Source of the DNA: Tetragonia tetragonoides
Lineage: Eukaryota > Streptophyta > Magnoliopsida > Caryophyllales > Aizoaceae
Reading direction: 5' to 3'
DNA length: 64,000 nucleotides
NCBI GenBank assembly: GCA_038025085.1
Contig: CM076148.1
Coordinates: 5,611,501 to 5,675,500, forward strand
Made by a program: the position numbers and the translations under genes. Positions within the stretch are counted from its first letter, which is position 1, and each line of letters starts with the position of its first letter. The notes below the pieces were generated by a model. The model did not search any database, was not told the origin of the DNA, and worked only from the letters and a program-made list of their open reading frames with translations. Below, piece after piece: positions 23,407-34,553 of the stretch.

Positions 23407-23426
23407 TGCCAAAGGAGATTTGGCCC
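23407..23426 (-). promoter_or_regulatory. PHO2: miR399 site with one-base bulge
   Basis: This copy reads TGCCAAAGGAGATTTGGCCC on the plus strand, identical to its neighbours except for one inserted G near miRNA position 16-17. Pairing of the seed and the cleavage site (positions 10-11) is unchanged, so it may still work. Confidence 0.8.
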
Positions 23427-23950
23427 AGTAATGGGATGATTGCCAAAGGAGATTTGCCCAAGTAATGGACTATGATTTTAACTAAAGAAACTGCTGAACA
23501 AGTTCTATCGAACGAAGATGCAACTAGTTATGCCAAAGATAGTAAAGGAACAGGATAGAAAATGACAGAGAAGATGGTTAACACGCAAGATGGAGATGGA
23601 GGAACAAGTGAACAGATAGGAGTACTATCCAACAGATGATGATCTCTCCTCAGGTATTGCCTGTCCAGAGTCACTCAACTGAAGTGTAGATACTATTTTT
23701 GCCAAAGGAGATTTGCCCTAAAGAGCTAATTTTGTTTATCTACTTTTGTAGGAAGCTATGTGATCTGGAATGGAACTTTCAGAACACAGTAATATTGCCA
23801 AAGGAGATTTGCCCAGAAAAGCTAAACCGTCAGATAAAGATAGTTACGTAGCCAATAAATTTAGATAAAGTCGTTCTGGTTGAAAACCAGAACTATATTG
23901 CCAAAGGAGATTTGCCCCAAACGGAATCAGCGCTTCTGTGAGCTTTCCAC

Positions 23951-23969
23951 CACCAGAGGGGATCCGCCC
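23951..23969 (-). promoter_or_regulatory. PHO2: Degenerate miR399-like site
   Basis: CACCAGAGGGGATCCGCCC matches the miR399 19-mer at 13 of 19 positions, and all six differences are transitions. In pairing terms, positions 1, 2, 14 and 15 become G:U wobbles, while positions 6 and 10 become A:C mismatches. Position 10 lies at the slicing site, so cleavage should be poor. It is most simply a decayed array copy. Confidence 0.6.
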
Positions 23970-24153
23970 ACAAAGCACTTTCATAAATCAACAAGCACCC
24001 TGAATAAACAACAGTGCTCTTTTTTCTTCCTTTCTTCTTCTTTTTTTCCCTTTTTAGTTGTATTGGATTAGTTCACAGAAACTCAAGCACTAGAGAACTT
24101 CAAATTGCCCATATAGAACAGCCAGAGCAACCAGATTAAAAGTTCCATTGGAC

Positions 24154-25363
24154 CTGTCAAAAGAGAATTGTTAGTGTTCTGTGAAATATAGCAGACTGAT
24201 GCTAGCTACTGAAATAAAGTCCACAAACATGAAAGATATTTATCATGCTAAAACAAGTCTACCCTAATCAATAATCTTAAAGTAAAATGGAGAATTTCTT
24301 TTCTGCTTTATCATATTATACCTTCTATTCTTCAAATGCAAATCAATTGTCAACTCTGACAAGAACTTTGTTGCTTAAGATTGGAGAATGCCACAATGAC
24401 TCAGCCAGAAAGCACAAAAAAGTTGTTAATGGGTTTTATTCTGAATCACTTCTTCAGTTTATCACAATTAAGATAAGTCAAGATTCTGAAACTATATGAA
24501 AAGTTGAAACAGGCATCTCTTCACTTTCAAAATTTACCAAAACCTACTAAAACCTCACCTTCACTTCAGTATCAAAATATCAAAGGTATTTTCTGATTTA
24601 ACACTTGGACAAATTTTTTTTCCACATTTACTACTACTTGCAGATGGAATCAATATACAGAAAGAAAACAGACTATACAACTCATAAAACTTCAGAAATT
24701 CTACAAATTACTCAATTAACAGAAGAAAAGGCCCAAACCTCAAGTTAATGGCTTAAAAAGCAAATCTCTAACTCAAAGCAAATACACAAACAACAAAAAA
24801 ATTAAAAGAAAACCCTATTATGGTCCTCACACAATCCAAATCCAAGTAAAACTAAAAGACAGAGAGAAACCCAGAATAATGAGTATAATCCATTGAAATT
24901 GACAAATGCTTCAGTTTTTTTTTTCTTTTTCTGCTCGGCCACAAATGCTTCAGTTAAGAATATGATCAAAGCCAACATACCCACATCAAAATTTGATAAA
25001 AAAAATTCCAACTTTTCAATAGCTAGAATCACCACATACCAGGTTTGAAAATCATGGAAGAACTTGACCATTGATTCTAAAAACCCATGAAAATTCTTCT
25101 AAAACTTGTTTGAAGGAAAGAAACCCAGATGCTGAAACAGTGGAATTGTCAACTTTTCCATGTTATTCCTCACTTTCTTGCACTTCTCTTAAAGTCCAAT
25201 TTCCCACCAGCAGTTCAGAAAAGGAGAAACCAAACAAACAGAAGTAATCAAGCAGGAAAGTTGGGGACTTGAGAGAGGCCTGTTTAGCAGCTCCTTCCCC
25301 AAAATCCATTCATCATGCCATCACCACTTAACATTTCACAACTTTGCAAATTTCTTAGTTGCT

Positions 25364-25394
<31 letters not shown>

Positions 25395-25510
25395 TGATTT
25401 TGGTGCTGTTGGAGGTATTGGGCTCTTGTCTAACCGTTGTGGACAGAGGTCGATAAATATCCCTTTAATTAGCAACCGGATGTTAAAGAAGTACGAGGGC
25501 CATTATTAGC
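24154..25510 (-). promoter_or_regulatory. PHO2: Upstream PHO2 intron, first leader exon and promoter (predicted)
   Basis: No coding gene is visible. By analogy with other PHO2 genes, a first non-coding exon and its intron should lie here. The CT tract at about 25366-25388 reads as a GA-rich run on the minus strand, typical of plant 5' leaders. I could not fix a TATA box, first donor or start site, and found no P1BS (GNATATNC) element in the part I checked. Confidence 0.35.
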
Positions 25511-28124
25511 GTATATACCAACAGCATCGCTTATTCGCTTTAGATTTTAGACTCCTACATCAATAGTCAAGTCACTTAGGCCCGGTTTTCTTCAACAGAA
25601 TGGTGCGGAACGGTGAGAAACGGAACGGAACGACGCAACGTGGATAATTCAAAAATATATGAGGCAAAATAAAGTACAGAATACAACGCGGAACGAAATG
25701 CAGCACAGAAACGACGAAAAGAACATGACTAACTCACTAACCATAGTTTTCTACAAATACAAAAATGGGAACAAGAGTATAATGTCAAGATTGTGCTGCC
25801 ACTTTTTGCCCATTCCTTATGAAGAATTTGCAAATAATTTTTGGAAAAAAATTAGTGTTATTTTTCCGCGATTGTTGTTCTGCAGGACGGTTTCATCCAA
25901 CTAGTTGTCGAGTTGGGATCATCTCCAATAAAACCATCCGTCATATCCCGCAGCTTCTCACAATTTTATTTTATTTTTAAAAAATTCTCTAGTTTGAAAA
26001 AGAGGATATGTTCTATAATTGGCTAATGCGGCAACATCATAACCTTGTTCGTACGGAGAGTTGGAGGGATTGACTTTAGGGGATTTGGATTCTAGTTTAA
26101 CGGTTCAACTAAACTTAATTTCATTTAATTGAGTGAACATTATTTTTAATTTAGTACAATTTATATGAATATAGTTCTAGGGGTTGACATCATCAATTTT
26201 ACGCTGATGTTCCAATTCCGTTAGTTTTTACAGTCTGTTTAGTTTTCTAGTCGATTCCTACTTGAAAAGATCAATCTCTCTTTTTGTGTTAATTAGTTTG
26301 TCTCATCGATGGGTGCGGTTATCTCTCGTATTTTGAGAGTACTATTTCTTTTAAGGGTTTTCGTCTGTATGTTCTACGATGAATCTTCTTTTTCGTGAGG
26401 CAATCAACAATTTCACATATGTTCATTATTTATCAAGAGAGTTATGGCGACATCTATCTTTCATGAAAAAGTTTCCATATGGGAGACAATCTTTGAAAAA
26501 AGTCATTCGAATTGTAATCTTATCTGCTAGATAATTTTATAATTTGAATGTACTGAATGTGATCTTACTCGACTCATAATTCTCCTATTCTTTCAAAATT
26601 TCATGTCAACATGGACTAAAACTAGACATATCATTCACATGTGGCTTAATTGGGGGGAGGGGAGAGGAAGCGTAAGAACAAGAACAAGAAGGGTGTCACT
26701 ATCACAAAAATATTCTGACCTCATATATTTTGCAATAAAACCTAACCAAAAGCATTAGATGTTAGCTAGGATAAAGAATGTCCGAATATCAGATGAAGAA
26801 AGTCCAACAAATTAAAGTGCAAATGTTTGTAGCATGGTTTAGGGGTAAAGAATGTTCTTACCAACTAGGTCAGAATACATACAAAGAAATCTAGTTTATA
26901 AATGCTCATTCAACAAGGATTACTTAAGCTAATCTAGTTTAATTATGGTTTCCACAATGTAATTGGCCAATAATCTTAGTTCACTAAACAACATTAAAGT
27001 GTGTCTGCTAGTACAAATGTCCTTATTAGGTAGTAGGTACTAGTAGAATTCTTGGTTTTTCACATAATTAATTTCTTAATGATCCAATCTGTATCCTTTT
27101 TTAACTTTGCAAATGCTTCAAGAGTCACCTTAGGCTAACAACATTCTGACTATTATCCTTGTTTGGAAAGACACAAAATACATCATACATTGGGCCATAT
27201 GAAAATGACAACTCCAAATAGTTGTTCTAATTTATCTTTTTCTCCAATAATTGTTCATAATTTTTAAATTTTACTTAATTTTGAGTGGAGAAAAAGGTAT
27301 TATGACCTTGCCATCATAGTACTTTTAACTATTGGGTAAAATACTCTATAATTTCTCAGTCATCTACGACGTTTAGTGACTGTGAAAGATCATAATTCAG
27401 CTAAATTTAGGCTTAAGGAATGACATCATTTGTATTAGAAAGGAAGAACATTTTTTTGGTAACCTTTTGAGGTAACAAGATATTACTAGAAGCCGCGACC
27501 TCCTCCATTCTCTCATCTTTGTTCCTCCAAGAAACAACTATCCATTATTATGCTTGGAGGCTTATTTTTTTATTGTGTTCAATACTCACCAACACTCACT
27601 AGCAATCGAAATAAAGTATAACCATTTACCCGTAGTAATTATCAAATTATTAGAGTAAACATGAGCAGCACAGGAAAAAAAAAAAAAAAAAAAGAAAATC
27701 TCATGGCTGGTATTTATGTAGATCAACCAGCAGTCAATTTTCTCATGGCTTTAATTTTTTAAATTTTTTTGTAAAAAAGGTTTCTCATGGCATTAAATTG
27801 TGGTTTATTAGATTGTGCATGTAGCCATGTACGACTCTGTAGTCGATATCTTTTCCCCAGTTGGCCCCTTAATTTGTTGCAGCCTCAAATATGCAATTCT
27901 TGTGTAGATGGGTAGCTACAGCACAATAATAGTATCTCTTAAAAATCTAATTTTGTGGCACCTTCCAAAGTGAAGATGCAAAGACAGGCAAATGAGCAAC
28001 AATGATTATCTTTTCTTGCATATTTTTTGTGTTAAAAATCTTTGATCTTATTTGGTTTCTCATTTCACACATCACCTTTTTAAATTTATTTAGTAATTAA
28101 GATTGCCACAAATTTAGTAAGGGT
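25511..28124. other. AT-rich intergenic DNA
   Basis: No reading frame, RNA gene or repeat boundary that I can support. The frame at 25659-25904 is short and unlike anything I know. Confidence 0.5.
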
Positions 28125-28378
28125 CCTGGCAAACAGATTGGTCAGATCGGGTTCGGGTCGGATTAAATACGGATCGGGTTAAATATGGGTCGGGTCGAAT
28201 ACATCAGGTCAAATACGGGTTCGGTTTCGGGTTATTCAATGGATCTGACAAATATTGTCTCACAACTTTCGGGTTCGGATCGGGTCATTTCGATCGCGGG
28301 TCATTTCGGGTTTGAATCTTTTCGCGTCGGGTTTCGGTCGGATCTGAGGCGGGTCGGGTCAGTTTTTGCCAGCTCTGG
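28125..28378. mobile_element. GGGTC-rich MITE
   Basis: A block dense in GGGTCGG/GGGTTCGG motifs is bounded by imperfect inverted ends: CCTGGCAAACAGATTGGTCA at the left, and CCAGAGCTGGCAAAAACTGA from the right when read on the other strand. Many plant genomes hold such short elements with GGGTC-rich interiors. The exact ends and target duplication were not resolved. The open frame across it is an accident of base composition. Confidence 0.6.
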
Positions 28379-29184
28379 TCTTGTCACTGTTCTGTGAGTA
28401 TAAATGTGCTCTTTTTTACTGATTGATCTCTACTGATTGGGTAATGTTCTTGTCACTGATTTTCACTTATTGAGTAAGATCCAATATATAGAAAAGAATA
28501 CACCCTAAGTTAACTATAAGTTACAAATGAATAATTAAACTCAACCAAACTGAACTTAAAGTAAAATTAAGCTGACCAAATTAGATAGTTGAAGTACAGA
28601 ATTGAATTTTGGTTTTGAAATCATTCGAGCAATGAAAGTGGAACATCACAAACTTATGCTTTTGGTCTTTGAGGAATATATACCCTTTTACCAAAGAGTA
28701 CTAACTTAACATATATTAGATGCCCATAGTGCGAACGTACATGTTTATCCATGTCTAAGTTTTAGTACTTATGAAACCAAAAGTTACAAAGGCTCTTACG
28801 TGTAAATTTTTGTACTTTTCCATAAAATATTACTCTAATCATTTGTCTTTATGTACATACCCAGAGTAAAATACACGATGTTTGTTCAAAATCTACACTG
28901 CTAGCTCATTAGGGTTAAGTGATGTTTTTTTAGCAATTTATATGCTATAATAAGAGAGATGATGCAACAGAATTATTTTTAGTGATTTCCTTTTAGATGA
29001 TCATCGATCAATAATAACTACGAGGTCTACGACATAATGCATATCTACGTAACTCTGCAAAAAGGTGCAATTTCTCTTTGCAAGAATCAAATTATAAATG
29101 TCTTATGTTACTGCAGTAGTGCTGTTTTAGATCTTCAAAATGAAGGGTAGATAGCATCTGGCCTTTTCTGGAATTTTATAGTAT
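28379..29184. other. Intergenic, nothing recognised
   Basis: AT-rich sequence without a supported gene or element. Confidence 0.5.
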
Positions 29185-29580
29185 GGTCTTGTTTGGCAAT
29201 TAGTTGTTAATTATTAGTCGATTATATTAACTTTAGCTTTTCGCTTTTTTTTAGCTGTTTTGAACAACGGTTTGACTTAGTTGTTTATGCAGAGATGTTT
29301 GGTAGGTATATTAGTTGTTAGCTGTTTAAACATGTAAAATGACATCCAATGACATGAGTTTATTTGCTATTATCGATGTAGTGTATGCAATTTTACACAA
29401 GTATTAGACCAAATGGTCATTTAATGTATAATAGGGTGCTCTTTTGGGCCTTTTGGAAAATAGTTTTTGAGACTACAATGTTGTTTATAAACACAAAAAC
29501 TAGCCTTATGATCCAGTCAAACAACTAAATGTACCAAATAGCTCATTTTTGCTTCATAAAACTCTTTGCCAAATAGGGCT
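29185..29580. mobile_element. MITE with GTTTGGCAA-type inverted ends
   Basis: The left end GGTCTTGTTTGGCAATTAGT pairs with the right end read on the other strand, AGCCCTATTTGGCAAAGAGT, at 14 of 20 positions. The interior is AT-rich and non-coding. The target duplication is not clear, so the superfamily is left open; hAT or PIF are possible. Confidence 0.5.
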
Positions 29581-30170
29581 ACATGCTACATAATACTCTA
29601 TCTATTCCACAAAAATCTTTACGCTTGAAATTGTCACACTGGCCAACGAAATTCCATTTTGACTCTTATGTCCGAACAATACCCTTGCAAATGCTTGTAA
29701 GTGTAGCACGTGGGTCAAAATTTAGGATGGAGAGAGTGATCATAAAGAATTTGAGCACATGGGGTGAAACATAATGAGAGGGTAAATAAGAGAATTGGCT
29801 TTTTAAATGATACAAGTTAAGATTTCGTAAAGATCGAAGATGACTTCCACTTTTCCCGAAGAAAATGCGTTCTAGGAGAAAAAAAAAGCAATCCAATTGT
29901 TATAACCTCTCTCTTTACTACGTATAGGTGTACCCTTAAGCTTCACGTCTACCCAGGTACGAAATCGTGGATCAACCAACTCCTTTGTTTTTCTTTATCT
30001 TAAGTGAATAATCTTTCTATATTCTAATATAGTAGAATATCCTAAGAGAACTGATCAAGCTTGCCAGTTTTTCATATTAAATGAGACAAGTCTAGTAACA
30101 GAAACCTTCACCTAAGACCTACGTTGTTTCGCACCACTCCTTATTGGTAGTGATCTAAACCCTTGCTAAG
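29581..30170. other. Intergenic, nothing recognised
   Basis: No gene is supported. The stretch 30110-30170, just before the plastid rDNA piece, may belong to the same organelle-derived insertion, but I could not place it. Confidence 0.4.
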
Positions 30171-30263
30171 GGACTCCGGACGGGATACTTAACGGGTTAG
30201 CTACAACACTTTACGGGTCGATACGCACAGCGCCTAGTATCCATCGTTTACGGATAGGACTAC
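30171..30263 (-). pseudogene. Plastid 16S rDNA fragment in the nucleus (NUPT)
   Basis: Read on the minus strand, this matches the plastid 16S rRNA region around the conserved GTAGTCCTA...CCGTAAACGATG, continuing GATACTAGGCGCTGTGCG and TATCGACCCG to GTTAAGTATCCCG. Several point changes (for example CTATCC for CTAGCC, and GTTAAG preceded by CCC instead of GCG) show it has drifted, as expected of a nuclear insertion. Less than a tenth of the gene is present. The match is from memory of the plastid sequence. Confidence 0.8.
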
Positions 30264-30474
30264 TACACCAATATGAAAAAGTAAAAATTAAAAGCATAAA
30301 GATTTTTGTGAGATAAAGAGTACTTGAAACTTAATTTTAGGGTAATGTTATGGTTACCGGTGTATAAACACTATTATCAGTTCATATATGGAAACATAAA
30401 AAAAAGTCATTCTTTTTATATTAAGTCTGACAATAATATTTATTGACCTGACAATAACATCTTTGAGATGATAA

Positions 30475-31915
30475 AAGGTCCAATTGGTCTCTTAAAGGGC
30501 TGCCCTATGGTATAGGGCGGTATACGATAGGCCACGCGCGATGCTGAACACGCGGCGATTCCGCTTTTTTTTTTTTTTTTTTTTTTGTTTCGTTTTTGTT
30601 TCTGTGTACTTACTATTAGCGTCCTCAACTGATACAAAAAGTTGAGTTTTGCACTTTCCTTGTCTTTTTCTTCTTTTTTGCACTTTCCTTGTCTTTTTCT
30701 TCCTTTTGTTTTATTCATACGTTTTTACTTTCAGCTTTCTCATTTTCTTTTTATTTTTCTTTTCCAGTCCCACTAAAGTACACATTACATTTTTATATTT
30801 TTTCAAATGTAGTGTCACATTATTGCCTTCCAGTAACAGTTTTTTTTGGTGTAGTGTCACTTTGTTAACATATGTTGCAAATTTATTTTGTTATAATTTC
30901 GTTATGTTTTGTGCTGTTAGTTTACTTTCTTCTCGAATCACTTCGTTTTCTCGTGGATTTGTGGTGCATGTTTGTCCATTTTTAGTTTGCTATCATCGCT
31001 TTGTTTCTGGTAATGGCAGTTTATAAAATTTTAGTGTCACTTTCTCCACATGTGGTGTTAGTTTTTTAAACTCTAGTGTCAATTTATTTATCGTATTGTT
31101 ATATTGTTGCATTGTTCCTTGATTCTTGTGGTATGAATTTATTTTGCTCTAGTGTTACTTCGTTACCTTATGGTAACAATGTAACAAATTATTGCGCCCC
31201 ATTTCTTTGATTTAAATTCAGTTTGCATCTATATTGTAGTAGTGTCACTTTATTGCCTTATTAATTAGTGTTAATGTATTTTGATGTGGTGTTATACTTA
31301 AATTCCTTATGGTCAGTTTATTTTGCTGCATTGATTGTCACCTTGTTGCTTTGTATTGCCGGTTAGTTTTTTTCTATAGTGTCAGGTTATTATCTTGTGG
31401 TGTTAGCTTATTTTGATGTAGTATCACTACTTTTAATTTATAGAGGGTTGTAAATATTATCACTTTTTTTCTGTGTAGTGTCCGTTTATTTTGATCTAGT
31501 GTCAATATGTAATTTTTAGGTTTGTTCTAATTTGACATCAGTGACTTGTGAAGTTAATGTATTTTTGATTCAGCGTCAATTTGTTTCCTTCTCGGAGGAG
31601 AGAGAAAGTGGTGGGAGAGGAGGAGAGAGAAAGTGTGGGGGGGGGGGAGGTTCTGTCGTTCAGCCATGGGGGCCGGGAACTCATGGAAGGGATCGGAGGA
31701 GAGAGAAAGTGGCCTGGGGTGTGGAGTGGGGGTGAGTAATGAGTTGGTCCGTCCACGGAGGAAGGAGAGGAGAGAGAAGGTGTGGGGTGTGGATGCTGTC
31801 AATCAAAGAATGAGAGAAGAGAGAGAGAGAGTGACGCGCGCATTTAGAGTTGAGACTTGAGAGTATTCAAGTATAGGGCCGCCTCTTTTAAGTGTTTGTG
31901 TAAAAGGCCACCCAT
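30475..31915. mobile_element. Possible DNA transposon rich in TAGTGTCA motifs
   Basis: The left border CTTAAAGGGCTGCCCTAT (about 30491) resembles the right border read on the other strand, CTTAAAAGAGGCGGCCCTAT (about 31875-31895). Between them lie a T tract, many scattered copies of a TAGTGTCACTTTATT-like phrase (30800-31520), and a GA-rich section with repeated GAGAGAGAAAGTG (31600-31830). I see no transposase. Target duplications were not resolved. It could instead be a chance pairing around a low-complexity region. Confidence 0.35.
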
Positions 31916-34118
31916 GTGATTGCGAAAAGAAACTTTGCTTTGACAGTTTGACATACATAGCAAAATCAATTCATGTCATATTTTTCTTTCCTTTTCATTT
32001 CCCTTTATTTGTTTCGTTTGAAGGGCATATTTAGGGGTGTTGCTTGAAGTGGAGGCACTATTATGACAGCAAAGTCCATTAGCATAAAAACGAATTATTA
32101 AGACATAGTGGGCGCACTAACAACACTTGCTTTGACATGTAAATTTCTTAGTAGTAGTTGCTGGATATGTGGAAAGAGAAAGTGATGTTCCACTTGAATG
32201 CCACTTGGGGTTTGTGGAACAGGGGATATTCTCCAATTACATTGCAACTATAGCCCCTTCAAACACCTACAAAACTATAATTATTAGACCCAAAATGTGT
32301 AGAGACTTTATAATTATTAAAGTAAACATTACATGAGAAAAAGTAAGGCTATTGTATTTGGGGTCACTTTTCATGGCCTCTAAGCAACTTCCATGGCTCC
32401 ACCTGTTTTACTTCTTAAAAATTGAACAAGTGTATAAATATAACTATGCAAAGATCCAAAGGTGTCTAATAAAAGGGGAAGAGATCTAAAAAGAGATCAT
32501 TTTGGAATATATTTATGGTGCAAAAGATCATTTTATTGAGTTATGTCGAAAGAGTAATCGTGGAGTGTTAAAGTGAATGAAGAATTGTGAGAAACATCAC
32601 CATCGTATAATAAGTTAAGTGGGTTAGGGTTACTCCTCCTATTACCGATTGGTTTTAGATAGGATGAATCCTCATTTGGCTTATGTTTGATGTTGCTCTC
32701 CTCATCATGGACCTTGTCTAGGCCTATGGAGTAGTATGATATTTTTAAATGGTAAATAGAAGTATGAACCCATGCATGTATGTGCCTTTTCAGATATTTT
32801 CCTTTTCTGAGTGATTTTTATATAAGCTTACCTTGATGAAATTGAGTGTTAGCTAAATAGCTAGAGAGGGAGTAGTTTCTTTGTGGTGTGTCGTAGCCAT
32901 TTTTCTTTGAAACATGATTATTACTCCAAATGAGAGTGATTTTTGGCTACTAGGAAATTCAAATGTACTTGAAAACTGAATATATGTTAGAAAATGGATA
33001 AGTTTTAAGTGTACAGGATATTATTCTTTCTATAAAAGGCCGGGTTACAAATGCAAAGTATGGCTTTTTTATTTGATACATTGCATCAGATTTCCTGGTA
33101 GGGACTGCATTGATCCTGTTTTATCTCTGGCCCCCATGAGGATGAGGGTATGCTGTATGCCTGTATAGATGCAGTATTTGTACATGCATGGCCGGTTTAG
33201 TTTGAAACAATGATGGAATGAAGATAGCAGAGCATATATACTAGAGCTCCGGAGTGTCGCATTCTCCACTTGTCCTCGGCTAACAATGACCTGAGATCGA
33301 GTCTCATCATCCTCAAATAAAGATGGCGGCTTTCCTTGCAATTTCAAAAATAAATAAATATATACCCTTACTTAAGCTCTTGCACATGCAATTATGCATG
33401 CTTACTTTTGTGAGCTCTCAATGCAAGAACATCTAAAAGGTTCCGATTAAGAAAAGATTATAGACCTCAAAATATAAATAAAAAGAACTGTTGTTGTGAG
33501 CTTTTAGAGTAAAAAAGGCTTATATTATTCAGATAGACATGAGCACAGGTGTTGGCAAAGGCAGTGGTGGGGTAATTAGATTTGATATCTATCCATCCAA
33601 ACTTTGAAATGAGTTTTGAAAGGATTGGTATGGTTTTAATCATGAATAGTTCATAGCTTGTGAAATTACCAATGTACTATCTATAGGAGAAACTGGATCA
33701 AAATGCCAAAAAGCACTAAATTTTCTATGTTTGAGAATGATCTCCTAGAATAATTGATGAGATCCTTTGATCATACATATAATTGATGAACAATCATATT
33801 TAGATCAGAATAGGAACAAAATTGTTTGTGTTTTCTTTCTTAACATTATTGTATTGAAATCACCAGTTCTTTTGTGTTTTCTTTCTTAATTTTGGGTTGA
33901 TTTTTGGAAGGATACCCTTGTGTATAGAGTATATTTCACTGTAACTCAAAGACTGATTTTACAAACTGGTTTTATCAGATTAGAATTTAATCTGTTTGTT
34001 TGATGAACTTGGAGTGTTTGAACAATGATCAAGGCATTTGTAACTGCTGATTACAAAGAAAGCCCTGTCTCATGATCCAAGGTGTTTAGGTATGGAAAAG
34101 TATTGCTCATTGGGGTTT
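31916..34118. other. Intergenic DNA left of lipoxygenase copy A
   Basis: AT-rich and without a supported gene. A short frame at 33069-33347 has no recognisable content. Confidence 0.5.
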
Positions 34119-34553
34119 CTTTAGTTGTTTGTTTCATGAACTTGGAACTCGAAAGTTTAGAGAGATCGACGGACCTTGAGTCGAATTGATTGTGTCATAT
34201 GCAAGTGTGCAATGTCCACTAGTGATGGTTCATTCAACCTGTGATTCTGAGCTAGTAAGCTGTTACTTCAAGTTTTGGCTTTAGGAAGCTTAAAACTTTT
34301 CATGTAGCTAGTGTGCAAAGACTCTCCTTGTTAGCCACTATATGCTGGTAGTACTAGTCTCAGTGATTCGTGCATACAGCTTCGAAGAGCTACTTGAGTT
34401 TACATATCGATCAACATTAGCTAAGTTGATTATATTGCTGAGGTTCTTGATCGAGGTTTTGATTGTTTGCTAGGTTAAAGTACTATGACACATTATTCAA
34501 TTTACAACTTTATGATAGATCTATGAATGTAAATCTTATAAAACCATAAGAAG

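Larger units (their letters stand above)
23280..23969 (-). promoter_or_regulatory. PHO2: Array of miR399 target sites in the PHO2 leader
   Basis: The plus strand repeats TGCCAAAGGAGATTTGCCC, the first 19 nt of miR399, so the minus-strand mRNA is perfectly complementary. Perfect 19-mers start at 23280, 23334, 23372, 23441, 23700, 23796 and 23899. The 23700 copy extends to 20 of 21 nt (ending CCCTA). A copy at 23407-23426 has one extra G, and a degenerate copy lies at 23951-23969. Arabidopsis PHO2 has five sites in its leader, so this array is larger. Sites fall in two groups: five within 23280-23460, four within 23700-23969. Pairing with miR399 leads to mRNA loss under phosphate starvation (established for PHO2). 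Confidence 0.95.
22811..24153 (-). promoter_or_regulatory. PHO2: PHO2 5' UTR: leader exon and intron
   Basis: Directly before the ATG is a splice acceptor (TATGCAG|GAATTG, exon start 22821). A fitting donor is CAAA|GTATGT, with the exon ending at 23063, giving an intron of about 241 nt. The leader exon would then run back to an acceptor, TTTTGACAG|GTCC, at 24153, so that a further non-coding exon lies upstream. The exon contains all miR399 sites. The exon limits are my predictions from splice consensus; the placement of miR399 sites in a spliced leader agrees with Arabidopsis PHO2. Confidence 0.65.

Noticed and set aside
23280..23969. Plus-strand reading as mature miR399 sequences, that is, a MIR399 gene cluster
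   Set aside because: The plus strand does spell miR399, but there are no matching star arms to form precursors, and the minus strand is the leader of PHO2. They are target sites.
33226..33345. Third SINE with A-box-like TAGCAGAGC and B-box-like GATCGAGTCTC
   Set aside because: The spacing of the two boxes (about 67 nt) is too long, the A-rich end is weak, and no duplication is visible.
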